Source: Saccharophagus degradans 2-40
GTDB taxonomy: Bacteria; Pseudomonadota; Gammaproteobacteria; Pseudomonadales; Cellvibrionaceae
Direction of reading: 5' to 3'
DNA: 64,000 nt
Assembly (NCBI RefSeq): GCF_000013665.1
Contig: NC_007912.1
Span: 1,178,001 to 1,242,000, forward strand
Part shown: piece by piece, positions 39,531-48,358 of the stretch
Position numbering within the stretch: position 1 is the first letter of the stretch
Layout: every line of letters starts with the position of its first letter
Translations under genes and position numbers: made by a program
The notes under the pieces: model-generated
The model's database searches: none
Told to the model about the DNA's origin: nothing
What the model saw: only the letters and a program-made list of their open reading frames with translations

Positions 39531-41840
39531 ATGAGAAACACTAAACACCTACTCAATAGCGGTGCCGTATTGCTAGCTAGCAGTATTGCAACAGCTGCGA
39601 TGGCGGGGCCTGTGGGCTTTGCATCGCTTAATGGTGGCACAACGGGCGGTCAAGGCGGTCAAGTTGTATACGCCAACACCGGTACACAAATTAACGAAGC
39701 CATGTGTAACCGCCCATCTCACGATACGCCGTTAATTATTTATGTATCCGGTACCATTAACCACGGCAACACCGAAAAGGTGTCGGGTAATTGCGATACA
39801 ACCGGCGACGAGATTCAGTTTAAAAAAGTTAAAAACCTATCGTTAATTGGTACTGGTAACGGTGCGGTGTTTGATCAAATAGGTATTCATTTACGCGAAA
39901 CCTCCAATATTATTCTGCAAAACCTTCATATTAAAAATGTTAAAAAATCGGGTTCTCCAACCTCCAATGGCGGCGATGCAATTGGAATGGAGTCTGGCGT
40001 ATACAATGTGTGGGTGGATCACTGTGAGCTAGAAGCATCCGGTGGTGAAAAAGATGGTTACGATTCATTGCTAGATATGAAAGCAACCACGCAGTATGTA
40101 ACCGTTTCTTACACCTATTACCACGATTCAGGCCGCGGTGGTTTAATGGGGTCGAGCGATAGTGACGATACCAACACCTACGTGACTTTCCACCACAATT
40201 ACTACAAAAATATGGATTCACGCTTACCGCTTTTACGCCACGGTACTGCGCATGCCTTTAACAACTATTACGATGGCATTACCAAATCTGGTATGAACCC
40301 CCGTATAGGCGGTCAAATAAAAGCAGAAAATAACTATTTCGAAAACGCACACAACCCAATAGGTACGTTTTACACAAACGATATGGGTTACTGGGACTTA
40401 AGCGGCAATATATTTGGCAACAACGTAACGTGGGCGTCTGCGGATGATGAAACCCCTGCAGGGCCGAATCCACAATCCACAACGTCCATTCATATTTCTT
40501 ACCCCTACAGCTTGGATGACGCAACGTGCGTGCCGAAGATTGTAAAAGCTACTGCGGGTGTGGGTAACGGTTTGGCTGTGTCTACCGGTGGTAGCAATTG
40601 CGGTACTTCTAGCTCTTCGTCTAGCAGCTCTTCGTCCAGCTCTACCTCGTCTACCAGTTCTACATCTAGCAGTTCTTCATCATCCAATAGTTCTTCTGGT
40701 GGCTCAGGTGTAAACCTTTCAATTGGCGCAGGTTCTGATGGTAGCAGTAAAGGTGCGGGCTCTTATGGCGATGTGCGCGATGGCAATATGAGCACCTACT
40801 GGGCACCGAGTGGCAGCACTGGTCGCGTATCTATTAAGTGGAGTTCGGCAACGACGGTAAGTAGCATTGTTATTAAAGAAGCGGCTGGCTTTGAAGGTAA
40901 CATTACTGGCTGGCAAGTTGTAAACAACGAGAATGGCGCAGTATTAAAAAGCGGCTCTAACGCTGGCGTAATTTCTTTTTCTCCGGTTTCTACTACGAAG
41001 TTAAATTTCGAAATTACCTCTTCGAACGGCATGCCCACGGTTGCAGAATTTGAAACCTATAGCGGCACGGTTGGTGGTACTTCGTCATCCAGTTCTTCAA
41101 GTAGTTCGTCAAGCAGTTCTTCAAGCAGCTCAAGTTCAACGAGCAGCTCTGGTGGTTCCGCGAATCTAGGTACCTCGGTAAGTGGCGATCAGGTTTCACT
41201 TAATTGGTCTACCTCAAACATTGATGTGGGTTCGCAGCAAGTTTATCGCGATACCGATTCAAACCCATCTGGTCGTGTGCGTATCTCTGCAGGCGTTTCT
41301 GGTAATTCGTATACCGATTACGGCTTAGCTAGCGGTACTTATTACTACTGGATAAAAATTACCGATCAAAACGGTGTTGTTTACAACACAAATGCCGCAG
41401 AAGCGGTTGTAGGCAGCCAAGCGCCAACGACGTTTACTGCGCAAGAGTCTGCGGGTTTCTGCTCTGTTAACGGTTCTGTTGATTCCAATAACGCTGGCTA
41501 CACTGGCGATGGTTTTGTAAATACCGATAACGCCAGTGGCAATGCAGCAGTTTATGCCTTCAATGCACCTAGTGCGGGTATGTATAGCTTGCAGGTTCGC
41601 TACGCAAACGGTTCTAGTGCACGCCCAGGTGATGTGCTGGTCAACGCTGGCAATATTGGAACATTTGATTTTTCCAGTACCGGTTCTTGGACATCTTGGG
41701 CAAACAGTAATGAGTTAAGTGCGTACTTCTCTGCGGGTAACAATACTGTTCGTATTCAAGCTACTAACTCTGGCGGCTTACCTAACTTAGATAGTGTTTC
41801 TGTAACGGGTAATGCACCAGCGGCAGGCAACTGTAATTAA
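39531..41840 (+). CDS. Modular secreted pectate lyase: PL1 - discoidin-like - FN3-like - CBM35-like
   Basis: Cleaves polygalacturonate by beta-elimination outside the cell. Of 769 residues, the signal peptide covers 1-25 (ends AMA) and PL1 about 26-350, with VWVDHCELEA, DSLLDMKATTQ and the catalytic-arginine motif SRLPLLRHGTAHAFNNYY. A poly-Ser linker follows (about 359-388), then a discoidin-like beta-sandwich (392-510), a second poly-Ser linker (517-541), an FN3-like domain (542-627, NLGTSVSGDQVSLNWS) and a CBM35-like module (635-769). A GGATATT ribosome-binding site precedes the ATG. The next gene is a close paralogue. Poly-Ser linkers are typical of Saccharophagus and Cellvibrio enzymes. 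Confidence 0.9.
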   Translation: MRNTKHLLNSGAVLLASSIATAAMAGPVGFASLNGGTTGGQGGQVVYANTGTQINEAMCNRPSHDTPLIIYVSGTINHGNTEKVSGNCDTTGDEIQFKKVKNLSLIGTGNGAVFDQIGIHLRETSNIILQNLHIKNVKKSGSPTSNGGDAIGMESGVYNVWVDHCELEASGGEKDGYDSLLDMKATTQYVTVSYTYYHDSGRGGLMGSSDSDDTNTYVTFHHNYYKNMDSRLPLLRHGTAHAFNNYYDGITKSGMNPRIGGQIKAENNYFENAHNPIGTFYTNDMGYWDLSGNIFGNNVTWASADDETPAGPNPQSTTSIHISYPYSLDDATCVPKIVKATAGVGNGLAVSTGGSNCGTSSSSSSSSSSSSTSSTSSTSSSSSSSNSSSGGSGVNLSIGAGSDGSSKGAGSYGDVRDGNMSTYWAPSGSTGRVSIKWSSATTVSSIVIKEAAGFEGNITGWQVVNNENGAVLKSGSNAGVISFSPVSTTKLNFEITSSNGMPTVAEFETYSGTVGGTSSSSSSSSSSSSSSSSSSSTSSSGGSANLGTSVSGDQVSLNWSTSNIDVGSQQVYRDTDSNPSGRVRISAGVSGNSYTDYGLASGTYYYWIKITDQNGVVYNTNAAEAVVGSQAPTTFTAQESAGFCSVNGSVDSNNAGYTGDGFVNTDNASGNAAVYAFNAPSAGMYSLQVRYANGSSARPGDVLVNAGNIGTFDFSSTGSWTSWANSNELSAYFSAGNNTVRIQATNSGGLPNLDSVSVTGNAPAAGNCN
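40607..40690 (+). repeat. Poly-serine linker coding repeat (lyase at 39531)
   Basis: Degenerate TCN/AGY serine codons with scattered Thr and one Asn. Codons are mixed, so the protein tract is selected without forming a pure DNA microsatellite. A shorter tract lies at about 41080-41150. Confidence 0.85.
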
Positions 41841-41897
41841 GTGAATTGTAAAAATATGCACAAATAAAACATTGTTTGTAGCAGTAAAAATCCAAGG

Positions 41898-41933
41898 ATG
41901 GGTGGAGATAAATTAGGCTCCGCCCATTTTTTT
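41898..41933 (+). terminator. Terminator after the pectate lyase at 39531
   Basis: The stem ATGGGTGGAG / CTCCGCCCAT (one G-T pair) with a 10-nt loop is followed by TTTTTT. The paralogous lyase downstream therefore has its own transcript. Confidence 0.85.
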
Positions 41934-42112
41934 GAGTATCGCATTCATCGGGTTATGTATTACTGGAGGGTGTGAGTTGTTAGAAAGTGGAATTGTTTAC
42001 CCATGATTAACCTATACACGGCGCCTATTTAAAGTAAGCAGTAATGGCGTTAGGAGATGGGATTTAAACTGCAGTCATTCCAACAATAAACTATAAAAAC
42101 GGGAAGCTAATA

Positions 42113-45100
42113 ATGAGAAATAAATTAGGCTCAATGTTAAAAATGAGCGCAGCCATTGGCGGTTTAGTTGCAGCGGGTTCCGCTGTTGCAGGCCCAGTTG
42201 GTTTCGCAAGTTTAAACGGCGGCACTACCGGCGGCGCGGGCGGGCAAGTTGTATATGCTAGCACCGGTGCTGAAATTAACCAGGCTATGTGTAATCGCGC
42301 AAGCGACGATACACCGCTAATTATTTATGTGACGGGTACCATTAACCACGGTAACACCGCCAAGTATTCTGGTAGCTGCGATACCACTGCAGATGAAATT
42401 CAGTTTAAAGGTGTAAAAAATATATCGTTGATAGGAACGGGCAGCGGTGCTGTGTTCGATCAAATCGGTATTCACCTACGCGATACCTCGAATATTATTT
42501 TGCAAAATTTGCATATTAAAAACGTTAAGAAGTCTGGTTCGCCTACTTCGAATGGCGGTGACGCTATTGGTATGGAATCTGGCGTATACAATGTGTGGGT
42601 AGACCACTGTGAGCTAGAAGCTTCAGGCGGTGAAAGTGATGGATATGATTCATTGCTAGATATGAAAGCCACCACGCAGTATGTAACGGTTTCTTACACT
42701 TACTATCACGATTCTGGTCGCGGTGGTTTAATGGGGTCTAGTGATAGCGACGATACCAATACCTTCGTCACCTTCCACCACAACTACTACGAAAATATGG
42801 ATTCGCGCTTGCCGTTACTGCGTCACGGTACAGCTCATGCATTTAACAACTACTATAATGGTATTGCTAAATCTGGCATGAACCCACGTATAGGTGGGCA
42901 AATAAAAGCGGAAAACAATTACTTCGAAAATGCGCACAACCCAATTGGTACTTTTTATACAGACGATATGGGTTACTGGGACTTACGCGGCAATATATTT
43001 GGCAGTAACGTAACGTGGGCGTCTGCGGATGATGAAACCCCTGCAGGCCCGAACCCAACATCCACTACGTCTATTCATATTTCTTACCCCTATGATCTAG
43101 ATGACGCTGCTTGTGTGCCTGATATTGTAAAATCCACAGCAGGTGTGGGTACTGGCCTAGCGGTTTCAGACGGAAGCTGCACCATAACAACGCCACCTTC
43201 AACGAGTTCGTCTAGCTCCAGTTCTAGCTCAACCTCGTCGACTGGTTCGAGTTCGTCTTCAAGCTCTTCCTCTTCAAGCAGCTCTAGCTCCAATGGCGGC
43301 AGCTTAGTATTAGGTAACAACCTTTCAATTGGTGCTGGCTCTGATGGTAGTAGCAAGGGAGCAGGTTCGTACGGCAATGTGCGCGATGGCGATGTAAGTA
43401 GCTATTGGGCGCCGAGTGGCAGTACTGGTCGTGTTTCAATTAAATGGAGCGGCAGCCAAACTGTTAACGCTATTGTTATTAAAGAAGCGGCAGGCTATGA
43501 AGGTAATATTAGTGGTTGGCAAGTAACTGATAACGATACCGGTGCAGTATTGGCTGCTGGCTCAAGCGTAGGCACAATTACGTTTGATGCGGTAACGACT
43601 AGCAAGATCAATTTCGAAATTACTTCTTCTAACGGTACACCAACGGTAGCGGAATTCGAAACATATAATGCTACAGGTTCTAGCTCTTCAAGCAGCTCGA
43701 GTTCTTCTAGCTCTTCATCAAGTAGCTCGTCTAGTTCTTCATCGAGCAGTTCGTCTAGTAGTTCTACAGGCGGCACCGCTACTTTAAGTACAACGGTTTC
43801 TGGCGATCAAGTAACGTTGAATTGGAGCGTAAATAATGCAACCGTAACTGGTCAGCAAATTTATCGCGATGTGGATTCAGACCCAGCTGGCCGTGTGCGC
43901 ATTGCATCCGGTGTAACTGGAAATACTTACACAGATACCGGTTTGGCTAACGGAACTTATTACTACTGGGTAAAAGTAACCGATTCAAACTCAGCTACAA
44001 TTAATTCCAACTACTCAGAAGCGCAAGTGAATGTTTATACAACATCTACTACAACGTTTGAAGAGGATGCGGGTTATTGCTCGGTAGACGGTTCAGTAGA
44101 TAGCAATAACAGTGGCTTTGCTGGCAGTGGTTTTGCTAATACCGATAATGCTTCGGGTAATGGCGTAAACTACGCGGTAAGCGTACCCGTTGCTGGTGTG
44201 TACACGCTGCAAGTGCGTTTTGCTAATGGCTCAAGTGCACGTCCTGCTGATGTGTTAGTGAACTATGGTAACGCCGGTGTATTTGATCTGCCTAGCACAG
44301 GTTCTTGGACCAGCTGGAGCAACTCAAACGAAATTAGCGTTAACTTAGTTGCTGGCAATAATATTATTCGTTTAGAGGCTACCACGTCTGGCGGCTTGGC
44401 GAATATTGATAGCCTATCTGTAACGGGTGTAGAGCCTTCTGCAGGTGACTGTAACGGTAGTGTTGGTTCTAGCAGTTCTAGTTCTTCCAGCTCTTCTACT
44501 TCTAGCACCAGTTCATCTAGCACTAGCTCTGGTGGCAGCTCTACTAGCTCAAGCTCAACGTCTAGCTCATCTACAAGCTCTACATCTAGTAGTTCAACCA
44601 GCTCTAGCAGCACGTCTTCTACCTCAAGCTCTTCGGGCGGTGGTACGGCAAGTTGTGAGCAGTTGATTAACGATCCAAGTGTTAACTGGGATGAGTCTGC
44701 ACTGGCTTCAGAGCAAGAAATTGTAGCCTGTTTGGCTCAGTCTCTAGGTAGCCCTGTTGGCTTTGGGGAAGGTACTACCGGTGGTTACGATCCAAGTGGC
44801 GGCAGCAACCTTGTTGTTATTAAAAAGAACATAGGTATTTCTGTTGAGCAACAAATTTTGGATGCTATAAGCACCGAAAACCACAACTGGATTGTGTTCG
44901 ACAAAGATGATTTTGCTGCGCGCACTGCGGTAGCGATGTATCGCTTAGATTGTGACAATGCCGATGTGCGTTCAGCATTGGGTGGCGCAAGTGCTGCACA
45001 ATGTCGCGATCATATAGCTTGGTGTTCTGCTAATGGTATTTCTGACGAGCATGACTGTGAAAATGAATTCTTTAACAACCGTTTAAATGATTCAGATTTG

Positions 45101-46063
45101 CCAATCCGCAATCAAATGATTCAGTCAAACACTACCATTGATGGTCGTGGTGCAAACGCATACTTCTTCTTTAATGGTTTCTCCATTGGTAAAGATAGCA
45201 GTGGTGCAAGCTTGTACGCAGCGCAAAATGTGATTGTAACGAATAACGAGTTTATTGGTGCCGGTCACACTGAAGATCACGATCTAGACCCAGATATGAT
45301 TCGATCTACTGGCGAATCGAACAAAATTTGGATTCACCAAAACACGTTCGACCATACTGGTGATTCTGCGTTTGACGTAAAGGTGGGTGCTTACGATATA
45401 ACAATATCATTCAATAAGTTGGTGAACGTGAAGCGTGCTGCGCTACATGGTTCAAGTGATAGCCGAGCAATTAACTCGCAAATCACAACCACTATGCACA
45501 ACAACCTGTTCTATACTTCAGATGATCAATACGCGCTAAGTACCTACGACACTTTGCGTCGTGTACCGCTAATGCGTCGCGGTCAATCACACATGTTTAA
45601 CAACGTTTTCTACGGTTACCGTAAAGATATTCTAAGCGTGCGTGTTGGCGGTCGTATCGCCTTTGAAGATAACATTATTTTGAATAAAGAAAGCAGCTCT
45701 ACCCCAGGTGATGGCCTGAAGAAAGGCGACGACATGGAATACTATGTTGAAACCTTGTTGCGCGACTTCCGTGAGGGTGGGTTAGAAATTAGCGGTAGCT
45801 ATGTATCGTTTGCAGATAGCGCTTGTAATTCCTATGGCGCATCGGGTGACTTAACCGCATCGCATGGTGCTACGCCAGATATGTTTGATGATTACAGCTC
45901 TGCATCTAAAAATACTATATCAGCCAATCGCTTTGTTGCTGGCGATGACTTAACTGACTATGTATTTGCTACTGCAGGTAAGGGCGGTAAAGCGCCTTAT
46001 GTTTCCACCTTTACTGCTGGGCAAAATAGCCTTATTTCACAGGCTAACCCAGTTTGTCAGTAG
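42113..46063 (+). CDS. Two-headed secreted pectate lyase: PL1 - discoidin-like - FN3-like - CBM35-like - PL1
   Basis: A 1316-residue exported enzyme. The signal peptide covers 1-26 (ends AVA). The first PL1 domain (about 27-355) is nearly the same as in the neighbouring lyase (VWVDHCELEA, SRLPLLRHGTAHAFNNYY). Then come poly-Ser (363-398), a discoidin-like module (403-521), poly-Ser (522-549), FN3-like (555-640), CBM35-like (645-781) and a long Ser/Thr tract (784-843). A second, diverged PL1 domain (845-1316) has its own active-site features: IWIHQNTFDHTGDSAFDVK and the arginine motif RRVPLMRRGQSHMFNN. Both catalytic domains look intact, so two product profiles on one chain are likely. Confidence 0.9.
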   Translation: MRNKLGSMLKMSAAIGGLVAAGSAVAGPVGFASLNGGTTGGAGGQVVYASTGAEINQAMCNRASDDTPLIIYVTGTINHGNTAKYSGSCDTTADEIQFKGVKNISLIGTGSGAVFDQIGIHLRDTSNIILQNLHIKNVKKSGSPTSNGGDAIGMESGVYNVWVDHCELEASGGESDGYDSLLDMKATTQYVTVSYTYYHDSGRGGLMGSSDSDDTNTFVTFHHNYYENMDSRLPLLRHGTAHAFNNYYNGIAKSGMNPRIGGQIKAENNYFENAHNPIGTFYTDDMGYWDLRGNIFGSNVTWASADDETPAGPNPTSTTSIHISYPYDLDDAACVPDIVKSTAGVGTGLAVSDGSCTITTPPSTSSSSSSSSSTSSTGSSSSSSSSSSSSSSSNGGSLVLGNNLSIGAGSDGSSKGAGSYGNVRDGDVSSYWAPSGSTGRVSIKWSGSQTVNAIVIKEAAGYEGNISGWQVTDNDTGAVLAAGSSVGTITFDAVTTSKINFEITSSNGTPTVAEFETYNATGSSSSSSSSSSSSSSSSSSSSSSSSSSSSSTGGTATLSTTVSGDQVTLNWSVNNATVTGQQIYRDVDSDPAGRVRIASGVTGNTYTDTGLANGTYYYWVKVTDSNSATINSNYSEAQVNVYTTSTTTFEEDAGYCSVDGSVDSNNSGFAGSGFANTDNASGNGVNYAVSVPVAGVYTLQVRFANGSSARPADVLVNYGNAGVFDLPSTGSWTSWSNSNEISVNLVAGNNIIRLEATTSGGLANIDSLSVTGVEPSAGDCNGSVGSSSSSSSSSSTSSTSSSSTSSGGSSTSSSSTSSSSTSSTSSSSTSSSSTSSTSSSSGGGTASCEQLINDPSVNWDESALASEQEIVACLAQSLGSPVGFGEGTTGGYDPSGGSNLVVIKKNIGISVEQQILDAISTENHNWIVFDKDDFAARTAVAMYRLDCDNADVRSALGGASAAQCRDHIAWCSANGISDEHDCENEFFNNRLNDSDLPIRNQMIQSNTTIDGRGANAYFFFNGFSIGKDSSGASLYAAQNVIVTNNEFIGAGHTEDHDLDPDMIRSTGESNKIWIHQNTFDHTGDSAFDVKVGAYDITISFNKLVNVKRAALHGSSDSRAINSQITTTMHNNLFYTSDDQYALSTYDTLRRVPLMRRGQSHMFNNVFYGYRKDILSVRVGGRIAFEDNIILNKESSSTPGDGLKKGDDMEYYVETLLRDFREGGLEISGSYVSFADSACNSYGASGDLTASHGATPDMFDDYSSASKNTISANRFVAGDDLTDYVFATAGKGGKAPYVSTFTAGQNSLISQANPVCQ
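43678..43761 (+). repeat. Poly-serine linker coding repeat 2 (two-headed lyase)
   Basis: About 28 serine codons of mixed TCN/AGY type between the discoidin-like and FN3-like modules. The first tract of this gene is at about 43198-43296. Confidence 0.85.
44464..44640 (+). repeat. Long Ser/Thr linker coding repeat 3 (two-headed lyase)
   Basis: About 59 codons, nearly all Ser with interspersed Thr and Gly, joining the CBM35-like module to the second PL1 domain. It is the longest linker in the window. Confidence 0.85.
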
Positions 46064-46147
46064 TGGTAGTTACTAGTAGCGCGCTCTCTATAGAGGGCGT
46101 TCAATTGAAGGTTGCTCTTAGGGTTTTAATCTAAGGGTGATTAAATG

Positions 46148-46180
46148 AAGGGGCTGAAGTTTTCTTTAGCCCCTTTTTTC
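46148..46180 (+). terminator. Terminator after the two-headed lyase
   Basis: The stem AAGGGGCTGAAG / CTTTAGCCCCTT (one G-T pair) with a TTTT loop is followed by TTTT. Confidence 0.85.
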
Positions 46181-46213
46181 GTTTATAACATTGTGTATAA
46201 AAAGTAGGTGGGT

Positions 46214-47383
46214 ATGGGTACAAAAATTAATTTTTTGCTATTAGGTTTTATTTTGTCTGCATGTTCATTAAGTGGCTGCGCCGACAAAATAAAGCGCAAT
46301 ACGCCTTTAACCGAAACGGCATTGCCGAGTAAAAAAATACTCTATGTACAAACCGAAGTATGTGACCCGCCTTCGCAATTAACGGGTAGTTGCTACAACA
46401 GCTTGCAGCGAGCTATTGACGTGGCGCACACAGTGCCGTCTGCTACCCATGTAACCATTGAAATGGCTGCGGGGCATTACCACGAACGCATTGTGCTTAG
46501 CCGTGGCAATATCGATATTGTTGGTGCAGGTAAAAATAAAACCTATGTTCAATACAACCTGAATGCCGAGCAGGGTAAAGCTTATCACCGCGACGGTTGG
46601 GGTACTCCTGGCTCAGCTACATTTACCATTAATGCCAGTGAAGTAAATGTTAGCGATTTAACTATCGAAAATACTTTCGACTTTTTAAGAAATGATTCAA
46701 AAGATAAAACCGACCCTTCAAAAGTGAGGGCATCGCAAGGCGTTGCATTATTATTGGATGAACACAGCGATAAGGTTGCGCTGTATCGAGTAGGCCTATA
46801 CGGATACCAAGACACCCTATTTGCAAATGGAAAGCGTGCATTTATCTACCAATCAGATATTGCAGGCAATGTTGATTTTATTTTTGGCGCTGGCCAAGTG
46901 GTTATAGAAAATAGTCGTGTTATTTCTAGGCCGCGCGGCAAAGCCATTGCTTCCAATGAAATTGCCGGCTATATCACAGCGCCATCCACCAATATTACGG
47001 ACGCCTTTGGTCTGGTTTTTATTAATAGTCGATTAGAACGTGAGCAAGGCGTGGCAGATGCGTCGGTCACCTTGGGTCGCCCTTGGCACCCTACAACCAA
47101 TTTCAGCGATGGCCGATATGCCGACCCAAACGCGATTGGCCATGCGCTATTTTTTAACTGCTTTATGGATGCGCATATTCACCCCGCGAGATGGTCTAGC
47201 ATGAAAGGCACCGCTAAAGACGGCAGTAAAACGCTAGTGTTTACGCCCGAGCAATCGCGTTTTTTTGAAGTTCAGTCCTTTGGCCCCAGCGGCAACGATG
47301 AAGTAACCACCTCGTATCATTCGTTAAGCGCCGACTCATTACGCGAACAAGCGCTCGGCGATTGGAATGTATCAATTAACTAA
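46214..47383 (+). CDS. Pectin methylesterase, CE8 family, lipoprotein
   Basis: Removes methyl esters from pectin so that pectate lyases can act. The 389-residue protein has a signal with a lipobox-like LSGC/LSAC region near residues 15-22 and a CE8 beta-helix with the four hallmark motifs: GHYHERI (GxYxE), SQGVALLL, YGYQDTLFA (oxyanion Gln and acid Asp), and GNVDFIFGAG (nucleophile Asp), plus LGRPWHP. The ATG at 46214 is preceded by AGGTGG, and a GTG two codons upstream falls within that ribosome-binding site. A short spacer leads to the next gene. Confidence 0.92.
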   Translation: MGTKINFLLLGFILSACSLSGCADKIKRNTPLTETALPSKKILYVQTEVCDPPSQLTGSCYNSLQRAIDVAHTVPSATHVTIEMAAGHYHERIVLSRGNIDIVGAGKNKTYVQYNLNAEQGKAYHRDGWGTPGSATFTINASEVNVSDLTIENTFDFLRNDSKDKTDPSKVRASQGVALLLDEHSDKVALYRVGLYGYQDTLFANGKRAFIYQSDIAGNVDFIFGAGQVVIENSRVISRPRGKAIASNEIAGYITAPSTNITDAFGLVFINSRLEREQGVADASVTLGRPWHPTTNFSDGRYADPNAIGHALFFNCFMDAHIHPARWSSMKGTAKDGSKTLVFTPEQSRFFEVQSFGPSGNDEVTTSYHSLSADSLREQALGDWNVSIN

Positions 47384-47424
47384 CATGAAATACGTAATTA
47401 GCATTAGCGCAGTATGGAGTTCTA

Positions 47425-48291
47425 ATGATTAAAATTTCGAAGGTAATGATATTTGCATTGGGTTGCTTGCTATCTGCGGTGCCTGTTTTTTCAGATGTGA
47501 TTCGCGTGCCCGGTGATGAAAACGCAGATGAGCTGCCCGTGCAGCTACTTAAAGAAGTCGTAAGGCGTGAGCCTTCTTTGTCGTTAGCGTTCCCTTACGA
47601 TGGAGCAAAGGAACGTATCGCAAAATCTCGTTTAATGGCAGATATTGAAAATAATCAATTAGATGTGTTTTGGAGTTCTACCAATATAGAGTTCGAAGAC
47701 AAATATTTACCAGTACGAATTCCCATTTATCGGGGATTATTGGGCTACCGAATAGCCATTGTTAGTGCGCAAAATGAAAATATATTTGCCGGTGTAAAAA
47801 GTTTAGGTGACCTTAAAAAGTTTAAGGCCGGTCAAGGTTTGCATTGGGCCGATACTAAAATTTTGCGTCACAACGGTATAGAAGTAGTGACATCTAATAA
47901 AAGTGTTAATTTGTTTGCAATGCTGGATGGCGGGCGTTTTGACTATTTTCCGCGAGGTATTCACCAGCCTTGGCGTGAGATAAGAGCAAATAGTCAATAC
48001 GATTTAGTTGTAGAGCCTCATGTGTTAATTCGTTATCCAGTGCCCAATTATCTGTTTGTAAACAAAAATAACAAAGATTTATGGCGGTTATTAACCGACG
48101 AGCTAAATAAGATGTATCAGGATGGAACCTACGTAGCGCTTTTTAAAAACAATCAAGCAATGAAAGATGCCGTCGCTATGGCAAATATTAGCCGACGGTT
48201 AGTATTGGAAATTGATAACCCCACTCTACCGCCGAATACGCCCCTGCACGTTAAACATTATTGGTTTGATCCGCTAGTAGACACGTTTTAG
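47425..48291 (+). CDS. Orphan periplasmic binding protein (SBP family 3-like)
   Basis: A 288-residue protein with a signal peptide (residues 1-24, ending VFS) and a two-lobed solute-binding pattern: DVIRVPGDENADELPVQLLK, QLDVFWSSTNIEFEDKYLPV, IPIYRGLLGYRIAIV, SLGDLKKFKAGQG and LNKMYQDGTYVALFKNN. No ABC transporter or sensor kinase is encoded nearby. It lies 41 bp after the methylesterase and just before the GH43 gene, so it is probably co-expressed. A function in sensing or delivering pectin fragments is inference. Confidence 0.6.
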   Translation: MIKISKVMIFALGCLLSAVPVFSDVIRVPGDENADELPVQLLKEVVRREPSLSLAFPYDGAKERIAKSRLMADIENNQLDVFWSSTNIEFEDKYLPVRIPIYRGLLGYRIAIVSAQNENIFAGVKSLGDLKKFKAGQGLHWADTKILRHNGIEVVTSNKSVNLFAMLDGGRFDYFPRGIHQPWREIRANSQYDLVVEPHVLIRYPVPNYLFVNKNNKDLWRLLTDELNKMYQDGTYVALFKNNQAMKDAVAMANISRRLVLEIDNPTLPPNTPLHVKHYWFDPLVDTF

Positions 48292-48358
48292 CCTACACAA
48301 CCCCTAAAAATATTAATTGTATAAAAGAAATATAAAGACAAAGTTAGAGAGTCCCGAA

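Noticed and set aside
43678..43761. Poly-Ser DNA considered as a microsatellite or CRISPR-like repeat
   Set aside because: Serine codons are mixed (TCN and AGY), there is no constant spacer, and the frame is maintained, so it is a protein linker.
44263..44613. Acidic Leu/Glu-rich antisense frames opposite the Ser linkers
   Set aside because: They are the exact reverse of Ser codon tracts, which give Glu/Leu/Asp runs, and so are artefacts.
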